A stretch of 64,000 nucleotides of DNA. Origin: Liquidambar formosana. Its lineage: Eukaryota; Streptophyta; Magnoliopsida; Saxifragales; Altingiaceae. Below the pieces are notes generated by a model. It ran no database searches and was not told the origin of the DNA. It saw only the letters and a list, made by a program, of their open reading frames with translations. Shown piece after piece: positions 24,101-37,670 of this stretch. The stretch spans positions 23,788,717 to 23,852,716 of the forward strand of contig CM077828.1 in NCBI GenBank assembly GCA_039720395.1, written 5' to 3'. Both the position numbers and the translations under genes were made by a program. Numbering within the stretch: position 1 is the stretch's first letter; every line of letters begins with the position of its first letter.

Positions 24101-25911
24101 AATATCCGGCCCCTCAGCATTAAGAGCATCAATCACCTGCCTAGCTGACCTCACTGAGGTTACTGTTAAGCATCAGGCATCCATAGTCAGCATAGAAATT
24201 TCAAGTCACATTGGGGTACCTGTACAAGTATATGAAAACATACTACAAATACTACAAAGCTCTATCAAAACAACATTATTTTAAGAAAAAGTGGATCGGA
24301 GATTTTGTAGTAAGATGGCAAAGAAAACCCTTTTCATAAATGCTAAAAGTAAAACACACAAACATTCTTAAAGGAAGCAATAAATTGTAAATTTCACAGA
24401 AAGGTTGATTTGGTGGGGACAAATTCCTAATGAATGACTCAGAAACAAGAATGCTAATGAGCATTAAAAATGCAATTGAAAAAAGTTAAGCCACTGGCAA
24501 AGCATTGTTCATGCCCAAAGTTGCAGAATAAAGCTCCACGCACTTCCTCAATCATATTGGCTTTAAACTGGTAATTAGGGCCACTTTCTTATCAATATGG
24601 AGTGATGGACATGAAAACAAACAGAAAAGAAATGAAAAACAGGAAAAGGGAAAAACAAAAAACAAAAAACAAAAACAAAACAAAACAAACAAAAGAGGGC
24701 ACTCACAAGACAAAACTATAATAAGAAAAGGGGAATACCCACAAAGACTCCATTTGCTCAAGTATAAAGATTTATTTTCCCAAAAAGTCATATTTCATTT
24801 GTTTTATTTCAAAAAATATGATATTATTTTTCATAATGGAAACTAAAACTTGTTCTATATCATGCTCTGTACGAATGTTTAATAATAATAATAATAATAA
24901 ATAAATAAAATCCTAAGATATTACATGAACTTGTTCCCAACTGTTGTCAAGTGTGACAGCAAGCACATTATAATTCTTAATGTTCAAGTTAGAAATCACT
25001 AATGGATCGTAAATAAAAAAATACAAATCCCACTGCAACAACATGTTCTACAACATGCTCTACCAATCATATCTTCCCACACAATACAAAGAAGGCCCAC
25101 AGGAAAATTAGAGTCCCAACTCCAATTACCTCTAACAGAATACCTTTGATTAAAAATATAATCCACAGCTGTATTTCTTCTCTATAAATATCATGTAACC
25201 TGACTTCAATACCATACTCTGCTACTCCTTCCATTACAATCACTATTATACTGTAAATTCTCCAAGGACAACTCTAAAGCTTATACAAGTTAGTAAGCTA
25301 CCAATAATTAACTTAGCATCACCTTCAAAAACTACAATCTTAATAGTCAGAAGGAGGATATTACATTTCCAAAAAAATAAATAAATAAATATGAAAATAA
25401 CATAACTTCTTCTATCACAAGCCTCCCTTGCCAAATTGATTATACAAGTTACAAAGGAAGGTCCATACCCACAGCAACAATAAAAATAATAACATAATTT
25501 ACCCAAAAAAAAAAAAAAAAAAAAAAACAAGAATCACCTACAACTAAATTGAAAAGTACTATCCACAAAGCCAAAAAATCATCCAACAAACCACTAAAAT
25601 GAAAAAATACCACCCACATAACCATACCAAAATTCAAATTCTAAACGGTACAACAAAGAGCATACCCATAGTAAGCACCATCACACAACATAATCAAGTA
25701 CAGAGAAAGGCAAAAAGCTATTACCCTGATAGGAGCACTTGCACAAAAGCGTGAAAACCTCGTCTGAACTCTTCCCATCGTTGTCGCACAGCAAAATCCT
25801 CACTTTGCTCCGATCAATAAACCCATCACTGCTCTTACCATTATTACCACCGCCACCGCCGCCGCCGCCGCCGCCGTCGCCTGTGCTCAAACCGATCTCG
25901 TTACGATCCAT
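21135..25911 (-). CDS. TOC1: Pseudo-response regulator TOC1/PRR1 (circadian clock)
   Basis: Evening-phased transcriptional repressor of the plant clock, acting in the nucleus. Six exons on the minus strand with proper GT-AG borders: 25725-25911, 24001-24162, 23750-23883, 23111-23278, 22362-22452, 21135-22078. They total 1686 bp, a 561-aa protein (Arabidopsis form 618 aa). The pseudo-receiver domain spans about residues 37-150 ([59 protein letters not shown]). The phospho-acceptor position is Glu89 (LAEVDLP), as expected for a pseudo-receiver. The CCT domain lies near residues 475-518 ([20 protein letters not shown], then [20 protein letters not shown]), followed by an acidic tail. A run of ten glycines sits at residues 13-22, encoded by a GGC/GGT microsatellite. 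All exon phases join correctly, so the gene looks intact. Confidence 0.97.
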
Positions 25912-26144
25912 ACCAATTCAATTTAGCCACAAAACCCACAAAAATTAGGGTTTTAGTGACTGCCAAACGGGGCCTCAACAGCTCAGATCCACATCAAAGG
26001 CAACATTAGAGAACTTCCATGGAGGTTCTCCTTTGTATTCTCCGAATTGGAAGTGAAATTAAGGTTAGCGTTTCGTCCTCTAGAGCTTTGATCAAACACT
26101 CCATCAACAGATTAGAGCCTTTCCGTCCATCCTCCTCAGTCCTA

Positions 26145-26189
<45 letters not shown>

Positions 26190-26912
26190 GCACCAAATTT
26201 GCAGACAGAGGAGCTGTCAGCAGTATTATTTTATATGCGCACAGTCGCGCATGTTAGCTCTACCCGTAAACAGAAAGCAAGCTATGAAGTATAGAGAGGT
26301 TTCGCAGAGAGAGAGAGGCAAATGAAGCTAACCGGTTGAAGGACGGTTAGGATTGAAGATCAGAAGGAAACAGGGAGGGGCATAATCAATGGCGGGACTC
26401 AGATCACCGGCGAGCAGCGTACTTTAGCACGGTGAGTTCATATGCTTTCACCCGTCAGCGCTGCAGCGGAGAGAGCATTAAAGTCTCCCCCAACGAATGC
26501 CGTCTCAGCTTTATTCTCAAATAAAATTGATTGTATTTGTGTGGTGGTGGCGGCTATCGTGCGCTGGAGTACGTCGATGGATGACAGGTCGGTGGAAATG
26601 AAGGGCTGGGATTGGGTTAAGGGGGTGTTATAGGGTATGCGGTGTAGGATAGCACTGGTGAGGACGTGGAAAGGGTAGTGGCAAAAGTGCGAGGAAAAGG
26701 GACGCGCGCGTGTGTGTGGAGATATTTTATTAGAGATAGAGAGAGAGACACGTCATGGAAAGATCTTCCAACGGAGGAGACTGGAGGGGTTGCCCCAAAA
26801 AATCTAAATCAAATGCAAAAGGATTGATAGACAAACGTGGCAGCTGGCAAACCAAGCAAACCCCATATCATATCCATCCACCTACGCAAATCCACATCCT
26901 AATGTAGGGTTT
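25912..26912. promoter_or_regulatory. TOC1 5' UTR and promoter region
   Basis: Upstream of the TOC1 start on the minus strand. Contains a (TC)n-(TA)n microsatellite at about 26145-26189 and a perfect evening element at 26720-26728. The open frame at 26442-26633 on the plus strand has no recognised domain. Confidence 0.6.
26720..26728 (-). promoter_or_regulatory. Evening element (AAAATATCT)
   Basis: The plus strand reads AGATATTTT, the exact complement of AAAATATCT, about 810 bp upstream of the TOC1 start codon. In Arabidopsis the CCA1/LHY repressors bind this motif in the TOC1 promoter, giving evening expression. Sequence and placement are seen; use in this plant is inferred. Confidence 0.65.
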
Positions 26913-28628
26913 TGCAACAATTGGCCACACTACCATGGAAGACAAACTGAAGGGAGTGTGGAAGGCAACGGTAGTCCTTGGTGACATTCTCTTACAGAAA
27001 TTCTCTTTACAGTTCTGTACTGACTGGCCCCATGTTGGCCATTCAAATGCATTAAAAATTGGATGACCAATATTTCGAACTTACATATTTTTTGGCCATC
27101 CAAATAAATGTATGGCGTAAATTATCAAATGAATGTGATTTTTAGTATACCTGATCTATTAAACGAGTGAGTATGCTTGCTAGATTTATTGAACAAGACT
27201 TATCAAATGGTAGACCCCCCCGCGGGCGCGGCAGGACACTTTTTGATACCAATATAACATGGTAGTAATGCCATTTTCAAAAACTCTAGCTTTTCATTAT
27301 ATCACATCCTATCCTATAAACAACACAAAATATTTCACATGCTATGACCAAAATAATATATATACCCATCAATATCAGCTATTTTAGGCAATTGGATGGG
27401 TTTTTAGATTGTCAAAATTGAAATATCAAAAAATTGTCATTGAACTTATTTTGGTTATTTTAGTAGCAATTTTTTTTATCTTCAATTTAACCATCCAAAA
27501 ACTCATCCAACGACCCAAAACACCTCAACACAATGGTGAGTTTTTACAACTTAGCACCGAATCCAAGCTCCAATGCTAGACAACCATCCTAAAGCACCAT
27601 GCCATGAGTGCTGTCACAGCCCCTATTTTTTATTTTTTATTTTTATTATTATTTTTTTTTAATCACATGCTTAGCAAGGCAGGTGCTTGTTGGCTGCATG
27701 GCCGGTGGATCACAACCATTTAACATTTGTTACATGACAATGCAATTAATTGATTGGTGCAGTCTTTGCTGATGGCATTGAAGGATAGATCAATATATGA
27801 TAATTACTTGCACCTAGAAAAATGATAATAACAATTGTAACGATTACATGGTTTTAGTGACAATGAAAAGGAAAAAAGCATAACGAGTGGCAAAGGTCTC
27901 CCCCATTGCCATAGTGGCATAAGGCTGGCATGTTAAGCCTGTAGAATTCTGTTCAACACCGCGTGAAAGAGCAGAACTTGGAAATTAAGCACTAAAATGA
28001 GTATAAATACAGAAGCAAAACATGAGAATCTCCCAATGAAAAGGAAAACACTAATAACGGAGCTAGTTGGTTGCCACCATGTTGAAAATAATAGAGTCCA
28101 ATAAGTGCACTGATGGGCCACCAAAATACCTCTGGCAGGATACGTTTCCTAACAGAAAAAACCAGTGGGCATGATAGTTCTAGTCCCGTGAAAATCCTTA
28201 GGCTTTTGGTGTGGTGTGCCTATCAATCTTGTATGCTACTTCACATCTATTTAGTCATGCCGATGTGTAGTCTTACTTTCCCAACTCCTCATCTTACATA
28301 CTCAGCCAAGAGAGAGAGAGAGAGTCCTGTGAAACTAGCTGAATTCTTTTTGCCAAGATCATACTCTTTAATTGCCGGTTCCTTACAGTAATAGAAGTAT
28401 AAAAAATGGATTCTCCAGTCAAATTGGAGATGGGTTCGAGAGTTCATAAATATTTCAAGTTGCATAAAAATTTCAAACAGCATAGAAGATGAAGAAACAT
28501 ATCTCTATATTTCAATTTAAATGTTGTATACAACATCACAAAGATAAAATTAACATGAAATTGGGGAAATCTTATATGGCACCTAACCCACTTTAAGGAA
28601 CCCAGAGATCCCTCGACTTGATCTGTCA

Positions 28629-31600
28629 TCATTTGGTGTGGATAATTAACTTCTTTGCCACTAATCTGATGCCAGCATTCTGCTGATAGTCATATGGATC
28701 CACGGAGAAGCATGCATCTATTAAAGTTCCTGGAACAAACCAGCTATCAAGCTCTGCAGCGTCAATTCTACTAAACACAAGCTTTTGCATGTTGCCGGTA
28801 GATTCTTTCTGGTGTATCTCCGTAGCATATGTGGCAATATCCCCATTTGTTACTGTGGGTATGCTGCAGAAACAAGAAACAAAACACATAATCATGTGAG
28901 ACTTCAATTAGGGGGAGTTTGACCGGACTTCAAGTTAACACCAATGCTCTGTTTGTTCACACACGGGATGAACAAAAGGAACAGATAATTTATTTTCTTT
29001 TTTCGCTTCATGTTCTCACTGAGCAATTGAAGCACAATAACATTTAAATAAAAACATTTCATACATTAAATAAGCATTGCTTTCAGTTTCTATAGAAAAA
29101 GATAAAGCAAAATGCCAAAATAGACTACAAGCTTGTGTATTGAGCATGACAGACCTATGAGGCCAATCATTCTATTTTCCATTTCCATTCTGTAGGTCTT
29201 ATACTAACCCCCACAACACCGCCCACCACACCCCACCCCCCCCACAAAAAAAAAAAAAGAAAAAAAAAAAGAGGGTGTTTCTAGTTCATGTGGTAAAGTA
29301 GTTGAATGCATGATTGAATTTTACTCCCTAAACTGCAAGTTTACTTTGCACAACATTCTAAACGAAGCCATTTACCTTATCTCTTGTCAGAAAAAGCAAT
29401 AAAAGGACAGAAACTTACTGCAATCTCACAGTAGAAGAGTTGAAGAAGCCATTTTTCCTGATCACAACAGGCCTCCATTCAGAACTGCTACCAGAATCCA
29501 CAGACAACTTCTGTGCAAGATCGTCACATGCATCCAGAACCTGACATAAGCTTGGAGATGTGTCCACCACAAAACTCAACCGTGGCCGGCCAGCATGATC
29601 AACAAACTTCGTACTTACCCCGAACCTCACTTTCAGATGAGTACAACTAAGCTGCAACGTGACATCTTTGTGTAATATTTTTATTCTTTGACTCCCACGG
29701 AAAAATGGGACAAGAGATGCACTGATAGAAGGAATAGAAACTTCATCAGGCTCTAAGAAGTCAGCAGAGGCACTGCAACCCTCAGACACAGCAGCAGTGG
29801 AAGACATCTGAGGAGACTCTGGCATGGTCTTTTCTTCCATGGTGACATCTGGTTGAAAGAATTCTGATTTCATCTCGTTGCTGAGTGGGGCCAAGTCAAA
29901 AGGATCCAGTCGAGCTGCACTAGATTCAACCAGATTTAGAACCTTTTCCCCTATGCTGCAAGTTGTGGGAGATAATATCAAATGATTTTTTCCTCTTTGA
30001 TTTGTAGGAGACAATGGGGAATTATTTTCAAACTTGAGACTTGATGAGGAGGTATTCATGTTTAGCTTTGTTCCCTCTGGAGACGCTTTTCCATTACTAC
30101 GACTTCGTGTAAGAGCATTTGGAGAAACCCAACTGTTCGTCGTGAATATGTCTGGCAGGCTTGACTCCTGTAAGTATCACGGATTTTAGTTACTTGTTAC
30201 TCTAACCAATCTTATGCAACATGCAATTCCAACCCACTCCACTTAAACCTCATTCAAAGTCAGCATGATGGGCCTATCAAAAAAAATCAGCACGATGGTA
30301 ATATCCTTGGCATACCATTCAATTAGAGGATCCAGGGTCTGACTGAAAAGTACAGCCAAAACAAAAATTGCAAGACCTAGAAGAGAAATAAACAAGGGCT
30401 GTGTCCACCAAGTGATTATAAAATATAAACACCCAGAAATGCAAGTGAGTACACAATGTACATTAAAATTTTCATACCATTAGTCATTTTATTATTTTGA
30501 CTGCATCATGTGTGAATGAATCCCTGAAGTATGATTGTATCACATGGTTGGCACAGTAATTCACCCATTCTCTATGGTGGGGCTCACCCAAATCAGGGAT
30601 TATACAGTCTGTACGTTATAAGACAGGCACAAAGGCTTCCTAAAAGTAATGAGATACAACATTTATAGCCTTTAAAATGAATAAAGGCTTTGGCAATTAA
30701 ACTAAGCCTCAAAGTGTAAAATACTGCAGCTCATGAGCATATGGAAAACAGGCATTTTGGTTCACCAAGGTCTATGTCCTATTATTAACTCACTTGTATT
30801 ATGAATGTGATTGACAATTGTGTTGCCAAAAAAGAAACCATGAGAAATAAAGAGTTATTGCAACTTAATTGGTGCTCAGTGGCGGTCAAAACTAAATTAG
30901 AACAAAATTTTCCATAACAATGAAAATAGTTGGCATACAAGTATATAATGAAGCGATGAATTTTAGTCTAGTGGTGGTAGAACACAACAAAAAGCACGAA
31001 TCGAAGTAAACTAGGGGAAGAGAGAGATGATAAACTGAAATTTCTCTCAGATCTTCACCGGTCTCTAAAGTCCAGAAAACATCATTAAACATTCCGATGG
31101 CACGCAATATGGTGCAATCAAAATTTCACATCGTGCAACCCAGAATATTGAAACAGAGCATCAAATTGGTAGGAAGCAAATTGCCCTGGTGCTTGATTTA
31201 TAGAATTTGAGATGTAAAGTCACTATAACTAGTGTAAATCTGTAATATAGTACAGGCTTATCATTCAAGAAGAAAGTGTTAATAAAATTACCAAGAACAA
31301 TACAGTTGCACAATACTTGACAACCTCAAGATTCATCCGAACATCATCTAAGCTCCTGAGAGAACATCTTGGAAATAATTAGTTCAAGGAAATCTAAAGA
31401 GCTTTTTTGAGGGCAATAATATATTAGAATTCTCTGCAGAGGATTGCACAATTACCTATGTGATTGCTGTCCAAGCCCAAAATAGGTCGCAAGTGTGGCC
31501 ATCTGCATAGAAGTATATGGATATATCATTAGACCACAACACTAATAAATCTTAAAATTTCCAAATAAAAAAAATAAATAAATCCTCAAAATTCATCAAT

Positions 31601-33416
31601 TCAAGTTTGAACAGAATTCATGAATTCACTCCAATTGCGAGAAATGGAAAGTAACTGAGGAAGAACATCAGAGAGAAACTTCTACAGGTAATGTGAAATG
31701 GATTTTTAAACCCCACAAAATACAAACAATTCAATGTTAGAATCACCTTTCCCACTACAAACATTGCAATTCTAAATTTTTCTTGTTCAGTTGAATGTCT
31801 TTTCTTTCGCAAATTGCAATTTACATTCCAAGACCTTTATTTTGATGCTTTATTTGGATTGAGGAGATAAAGGAAAGAAAATGCTTCAGTATGCTTAAAA
31901 ATGGTTTCCTTTCTTAAGCATATATATATATATATATATATATATATCATTTTCCTTTCCTTTCCCCTTGCTCTTTATGAGATCCAAACAAAGGCTTAAT
32001 ATCAATTATTTGGTCCAAATAGGTCCTTTTTTTTCCCATAAAATTTCTGTTTTTCTGGTTTTTCTACCAACTTTACATTCTTACAACAGTTTTACACTAA
32101 TCTCAATAACTACTCGTGAGAATTTTACTTTGCAAAATACACCGTTGGATTACATATTCCTCTTGTACACATCGTGCTTGCCAAATATCAAGTTGATAAG
32201 AGATGCAGAGATGCTTCATCCAAAAATGCGAAATTTTTCATTCATAAAAAAAGGTGAGTTCATGGATCGGATGTCTATCTAATTAATATGATATTTAGCA
32301 GGCATGAGGAGGGTATCTAATCCAATGACAAGCTTAACAAAATGCAGATGACACAAAAGGTTATGTAAAAAAAAATTGCAAAACAAAGTCCATAGACCCT
32401 GACCCATTTACGTAAATGAGACAATTTGCAATGGGACACCACCCCATCAATATTCATAGGTTAAAAAGCACGGACACGGACAGGCGATACGGTTACGACA
32501 CGACACAGACACGCCGACACAATAAATTCTCAAAATCTAGGACACGACACGGCGAGGACAGGTATTAATTAAATGCATATAACTAGATAATATCATATAC
32601 CTTTACATCTATAATTCAAAATGCATCTTTTGTATTGTTTTGGGAAACCTAGTATAGTTATTATTCATTGATAAAATATAACATAAAAGAAAAGGAAGAG
32701 CTTCAAAAGACAAAAAAGATAAAAAGAGATAAGTGTTGTGTCAGATGTGTCATGTCAGATACGTGTTAGACAAGGACACGGCCCTCTAGAGAAGTGTCCG
32801 TGCTTCCTAGTTCACAGGGCTACATCCTTGAAATTTTAATGTGGCGGTGCCCCAACATAGATTGTCCCTTTCTCTCTCTCTATAGTATTGATACCTTCAT
32901 GTCACCAGCTCTCCTTCCAAACTTCTGAGTCAACAATGCTAAAGAATCAATGGTACCCTTCGGCTCCGGCGCCGGCTTACCAATCCCGGCAAAGGCCTCC
33001 CGTATCCGTGCACAATCAAACCTCAATATATTGTGACCCGCCCAAATCCTCCCTACAACCCACCCAAAAACATTCAGCTCGATACACACATAAATACATA
33101 TATATGCCCAAATATATACAATTCAGATATATATACCGTGGAGGAGGTCATAAACCCTATCGGAGATGTCGCCGAAGGTAGGGGCGGAGATGACGGCGTC
33201 TCGAGTAATGCCATTACACCTGACGGACAAGGAGGAGAGGAGAGAGAGGTCGGCGGGTCGGACCAGGGTGGAGTAGCTTTCCAGCTCCACCAGCTTCCTA
33301 GGGCAAACCAGGATGGCTCCGAATTCCAGAATCGCAAAGCCCTGACCAGGTCGGGTCGGCACCGTCGTTTCCACGTCGAAGAATGCGATTTCGGATCGGT
33401 CTTCAATCGGATCCAT
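28629..33416 (-). CDS. NEN-like exonuclease-domain protein, copy A (intact)
   Basis: DEDDh exonuclease-domain protein of the NAC45/86-DEPENDENT EXONUCLEASE (NEN) family, which in Arabidopsis degrades nuclei of maturing sieve elements. Six exons: 33137-33416, 32895-33052, 31456-31502, 31292-31355, 29419-30167, 28629-28863. They total 1533 bp, 510 aa, with consistent phases. Exonuclease domain about residues 9-180: FFDVETT (D14, E16), AGHNILRFDCARIREAF (D106), QQSHRSLDDVRMN (H161, D165/D166). The C-terminal half has the family block DAGRPRLSFVVD-type segment (FVDHAGRPRLSFVVD) and ends YDYQQNAGIRLVAKKLIIH. Its PPR neighbour lies upstream on the same strand. Intron 2 contains a MITE. From memory the closest Arabidopsis genes are NEN1-NEN3; I do not choose between them. 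Confidence 0.92.
32466..32805. mobile_element. MITE in NEN-A intron 2
   Basis: Inverted ends AAGCACGGACAC and GTGTCCGTGCTT surround about 340 bp rich in ACACGACAC words. The same insertion at the same place in NEN-B (46771-47104) shows it pre-dates the duplication. Confidence 0.7.
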
Positions 33417-35959
33417 CGAGGTCTGGAGCTATTCTGGAACGTTGCCGAGAGAGAGAGAAAGAGAGGGCTTAAGGTTGAAGACGAAGGCGCCAATACGCCT
33501 TAAATAAATGAACTGTGGATTGGGAAACTTGCAGTAGAGGTTTCCTGATGATAGTCTTTTGTGGTCTCTTGTATGGCTGTTGAGCTGTGTCAGGCCCATG
33601 AGCCCATCATATAACTAATTTTACATATATAATTTTTAATTTTTAATTTTTTTTAATTTTTGGGTTCTATGGACCATATGAAATTTGTATATTGGGCTAT
33701 GTTAGCATGAGCCGAATCATGGCCACAAATAAGTTTTAATTTATTTTAAAAAAAATTAAAGATTTATCATTTTTTGTGTCCATGATTTGATTGTCATTAT
33801 TTTTCATGCTATCATTTTATTTTTTTTTAAATGTAAAAGTGGGAAGAAAAAAAAAAAAAGATGATGAAATAATGAAGCAAGTCACTAGGTTTTTGATTGG
33901 TGAATGAGCTTCTCTAAATGGTTAGTCATTCGTGATAATCATTCATTGCATACATGTATGATCTTCCTTATATTTATTAGGCAGGGTTATTACCGGCCTT
34001 TAACCTAAGCAATATTTCTTGTTCTAGAGAGGAGGAGATAAAGGATTTTAATCTCAGCTCCACAATATCAAAAAAATAAAAAAAAAAACCTAGGATGTGT
34101 GAGACCAAAATATGGATTAGGGTGCAAGATTGGTAACTTTAAGGAAAAAAAAAGAAGAAACAAATGAAGAAAATAAAGCATCGTTGGATGACCCACCAAC
34201 AAGTTATCCTGCCCACTAATAGGGGGTGGGTCATCTCGTCTGGCGAGTCATTTAGATTTTTCCCTTTCTTAAAACAGTTACTAATGCAAAGCCTGTAAAA
34301 TAATAACAATAACAATTCTTAATGATAACAATCATGATAATAATTGTTTCTCTCTCACATGCACCATCGCCATTCCCAATTTTATGTAGGACCGGACTTT
34401 ACTCACAGGCCCATGGTTTTGTTACAACTTGTGAATGATATAAGGAAGGCCCACTAACCATTGAAAATGGGCTGGACCATGACATCCTTATTGAGAGAGG
34501 AATCATTTAAAAAAACCCAGCCATGAAGTTACCTGAGAAATGTACACCAAGTATTATTCCTTGCCTTCCTGTAAGACATACCAAAGCTTCAACAACATGA
34601 CATACCAAACCTTCAACAACCACAATGGCAAGCAATGGTGTTGGAGGAAGCAACCGTCAGGGCCTTGTCCTAGCACCCACGTCTTCTTTGTGATCCAAAT
34701 CAAATACTCCATATAGTTCATTGCTTGAGGCGCCGCTATTGTGATCCTTGTCCTTCTAAAGTCTGAGATGGCTTTCAACACAACAATGTGAGACACCTTT
34801 ACAAGCATAGCACCTATATTGAAGTGAAATATCGATCCTAATCATATGAAGTCCTTGTTTTTATTAAAATGCATTAGTCGGCCTCATCACAAGCATAATA
34901 GTGTAGAATTAATTTAATCTCATACATACCAAATGTGTTAAGGGACAATAGCAACCATCTTTCAGTAATTTCTATGTTCGTGCACTAGGTATGACAACCT
35001 TCTCAGACAAGGGCAAAATATTTTCGTACGGTAACGGTGAGAAGCAAAAACATGGAGAACTGATAGTTCTCACCCTGTAAATTACTGTAGTGTCCCTCCC
35101 TTGCTAGTTCATTGCCAAGATATCTTACCAAAATCAACAAAATGTCTACTCTTAACAGATGCGGTTTCTTCATTTTGAAGCAAATCATGCCAAATTTGGT
35201 ACTTCACTTGTCAACCACGTTGAGTATATTCTTATGATGCCCAAACTTATTAATTCACTTCTATTGACCCTAGTGCAGAAACATAGATATACCCCAAGGT
35301 TCAATGCATGCTACAACTCAATCAGTATGTCCTCTATGTTATAAGGTCATGATTTTGATTTGCCAGCTTTCCAACTCCGATAATTAATTATTTAGTTCAA
35401 TAGTATTTCACAGGGACTCCATCGGGCAGCGTATTAGCTAAGGAACATGAAATTTTCAATTTCACTTTTGGCATTTCCTCATGATCAGAATTTAAGTAAA
35501 ATGATAGAAGTCTTTTGGGTAAATTTACAATGACAATACTAGTTTACATTTCATATAAAAAATTGGAGACAAAATGTAAGTAGCTGAATATGCTTTTGTT
35601 TGAGCTGCTTTCAAAAGTTGAGAATTGTCCTATACTCCAATAACTATAGGATTCAATCAAAAAATACAATAACTATAGGATTCAATCAATAAATAATCTG
35701 AGCTTAGTGAGACAGATGAAACAAAAAAGGGACATGGGCATCTAGCACTGAGGCTTACAAGGATACCAGTTACTTTTGTCCCTTGCTCATGCAGTAATGG
35801 GCCGTTGCATTGCAAATAAGTAAAAGAATCTAAGTCCCTGATGCCCAGACAAAATCTCGAAAGCAACTTGGTAGATTGCAGCAGGAATGACCACAGGAAT
35901 CTTCCCAATTCATAGAGGTGCCCAAGGTAAGGGATGCAGATCTCTCACTGCCTGTCCTA
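33417..35959. other. Intergenic between NEN-A and PPR-A
   Basis: Includes the NEN-A promoter with a GA-rich leader. Small open frames (34554-34808 minus; 35159-35344 plus) have counterparts in copy B, but their differences mostly change amino acids and no domain is recognised, so I do not call genes. Confidence 0.45.
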
Positions 35960-37622
35960 TTATTCAACATCCAAAAACACCTCTGAGATGTCCAGCTTGT
36001 AGCCTTCCCATTTGGTTTGCCTTGTGATATCGCTAAGCATCTCATATATTGAAGATGCATGCTTGTGGCTCCAGTCACCTGCCACAAAGTCATGAATGAC
36101 CCCATTTATTTGTACCCAACTACGTCCTGGAGGCTTTTGCACACCTATTTCAACCATCTGCTGTCTCACAATAGAAACATCCTGCCACCTTTTTGCAGTT
36201 GCGTAAACATTTGATAAGAGCACAAGATAGCCTGCAGCTTGGCCAGGCTCAAGTTCAACCACCAATTTTTGAGCCACATGAGAAGCAAGCTCGACATTTT
36301 TGTGAATCCTGCAACCACCAAGGAGAGCACCCCACACAGCATCATTTGGCTTCATGGGCATAGTCTCAATGAGCTGATGTGCTTCATCCAAAAAACCAGC
36401 ACGACTCAAGAGATCAACCATGCACCCATAGTGCTCAATCCTTGGCTTAATTCCCCAATTTTGTGTCATGCACCCAAAAAATCGGCGGCCCTCATCAATT
36501 AATCCACCATGGCTGCAGGCACACAGAACCCCAATAAAGGTTATCTCATCAGGTCTCACTTCATTCACTCCCAAGCTTTGCATCCACCGAAACACACCAA
36601 GAGCTTCTTCTGCGCAACCCTGTTTCGTAAAACCTGTAATCATGCTCGTCCAAGAAACAGTGCTCCTTTGCCGCATCCCTTTGAATAGTTTATAAGCTTC
36701 TTCAATTACACTGCAACTGGCATACATGTGTATGAGTGCATTGTGCAGAGGCATTTGGACCAGCTGATTTCTAACACACAGTGTCTCATTTATATACGAG
36801 TGGATCCACCTCTCCAATTTCAAGTCGCCTAATTCAGCACAAGCTGATAGTGCCGCTACCAATGCCACCTGGTCCAAATCCACACGGGTCCACTGCATCT
36901 CACTAAACAATGACAATGCTGGCTTACACCTCCCATTTTGAGCATACCCCGAAACCATGGTTGTCCACGAGACAACATTCCTTTTCGGCATCTCATCAAA
37001 AACTCCACGAGACCCATCAACATTCCCACACCTAATATACCCTGCAAGCAACGAATTCCAACTCACAACATTCCTCTCAACCATTTCATCAAACACCCGG
37101 CGAGCATTTCCAACACTGACACCCTTTACAGCCGAGGCATACAAATTAACTAAATTCGCCTGAACAAACACATTGGAGCAATACCCATTTGCCAAAACGC
37201 TTCCGTGCACCTGCTCTCCTTCTCTTAACAACCCAGCCCTCGTGCAACCATTAATAAGGAACAAATACGTGTACCCATTAGGCTCGGCTTCGCCAGCCAC
37301 CATTCGATTGTAGAGCTCAACCGACCTATGCGGCATTTCACTCTTAGAATAGCCTCTGATCATCTGGTTCCATACAGTACTACTAGGGTTTTCAATATTG
37401 TCGAAAACTTTGTGGGATTGCAGGAGATGACCAGAAGTTACATAGAGATATAATAGCTTGACAAGAAGAAAGTTTTTCTGGGTCAAGCCGTTAACGACGA
37501 TTTGCGTGTGGATTTGGATGGCTTTTTTTTACGGTGTTGCAGGTCTGCAATAGAGAGAAGAGGTGTTGTTGCAGAGCTCTAGAGCCTGTTTGATTGGCGG
37601 GAATGAATTCTTCAACTAACAT
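35960..37622 (-). pseudogene. E-class PPR protein, copy A, frameshifted near N terminus
   Basis: Sister of the intact PPR at 51368-53029. The start ATG (37622-37620) and first 30 or so residues (MLVEEFIPANQTGSRAL, LLQTCNT) are kept. A homopolymer of eight T (plus strand, about 37523-37530) then replaces the seven T of copy B, and the frame reaches a stop about ten codons later. The rest of the protein stays open from 37486 to 35960 with no other stop (PLS-type repeats; GRSWVQINGVIHDFVAGDWS near the end). Without other decay, the event is very recent, or a homopolymer sequencing error. A downstream ATG could give a protein lacking about 45 residues, including the import signal. Confidence 0.85.
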
Positions 37623-37670
37623 TCAAAATTTTGATAAGAAGAAACCTAAGAGGTTAAGGGGCTAAGAGCC

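Noticed and set aside
26442..26633. 63-aa plus-strand open frame upstream of TOC1
   Set aside because: No domain or splice context; lies in the TOC1 promoter and has repetitive GTGG sequence.
34554..34808. Small minus-strand open frame conserved in copy B (49872-50204)
   Set aside because: Most nucleotide differences between copies change the amino acid and no domain is recognised; conservation is explained by the recent duplication.
35159..35344. 61-aa plus-strand open frame present in both copies
   Set aside because: No homology recognised, no coding-like substitution pattern; shared only because the block is duplicated.
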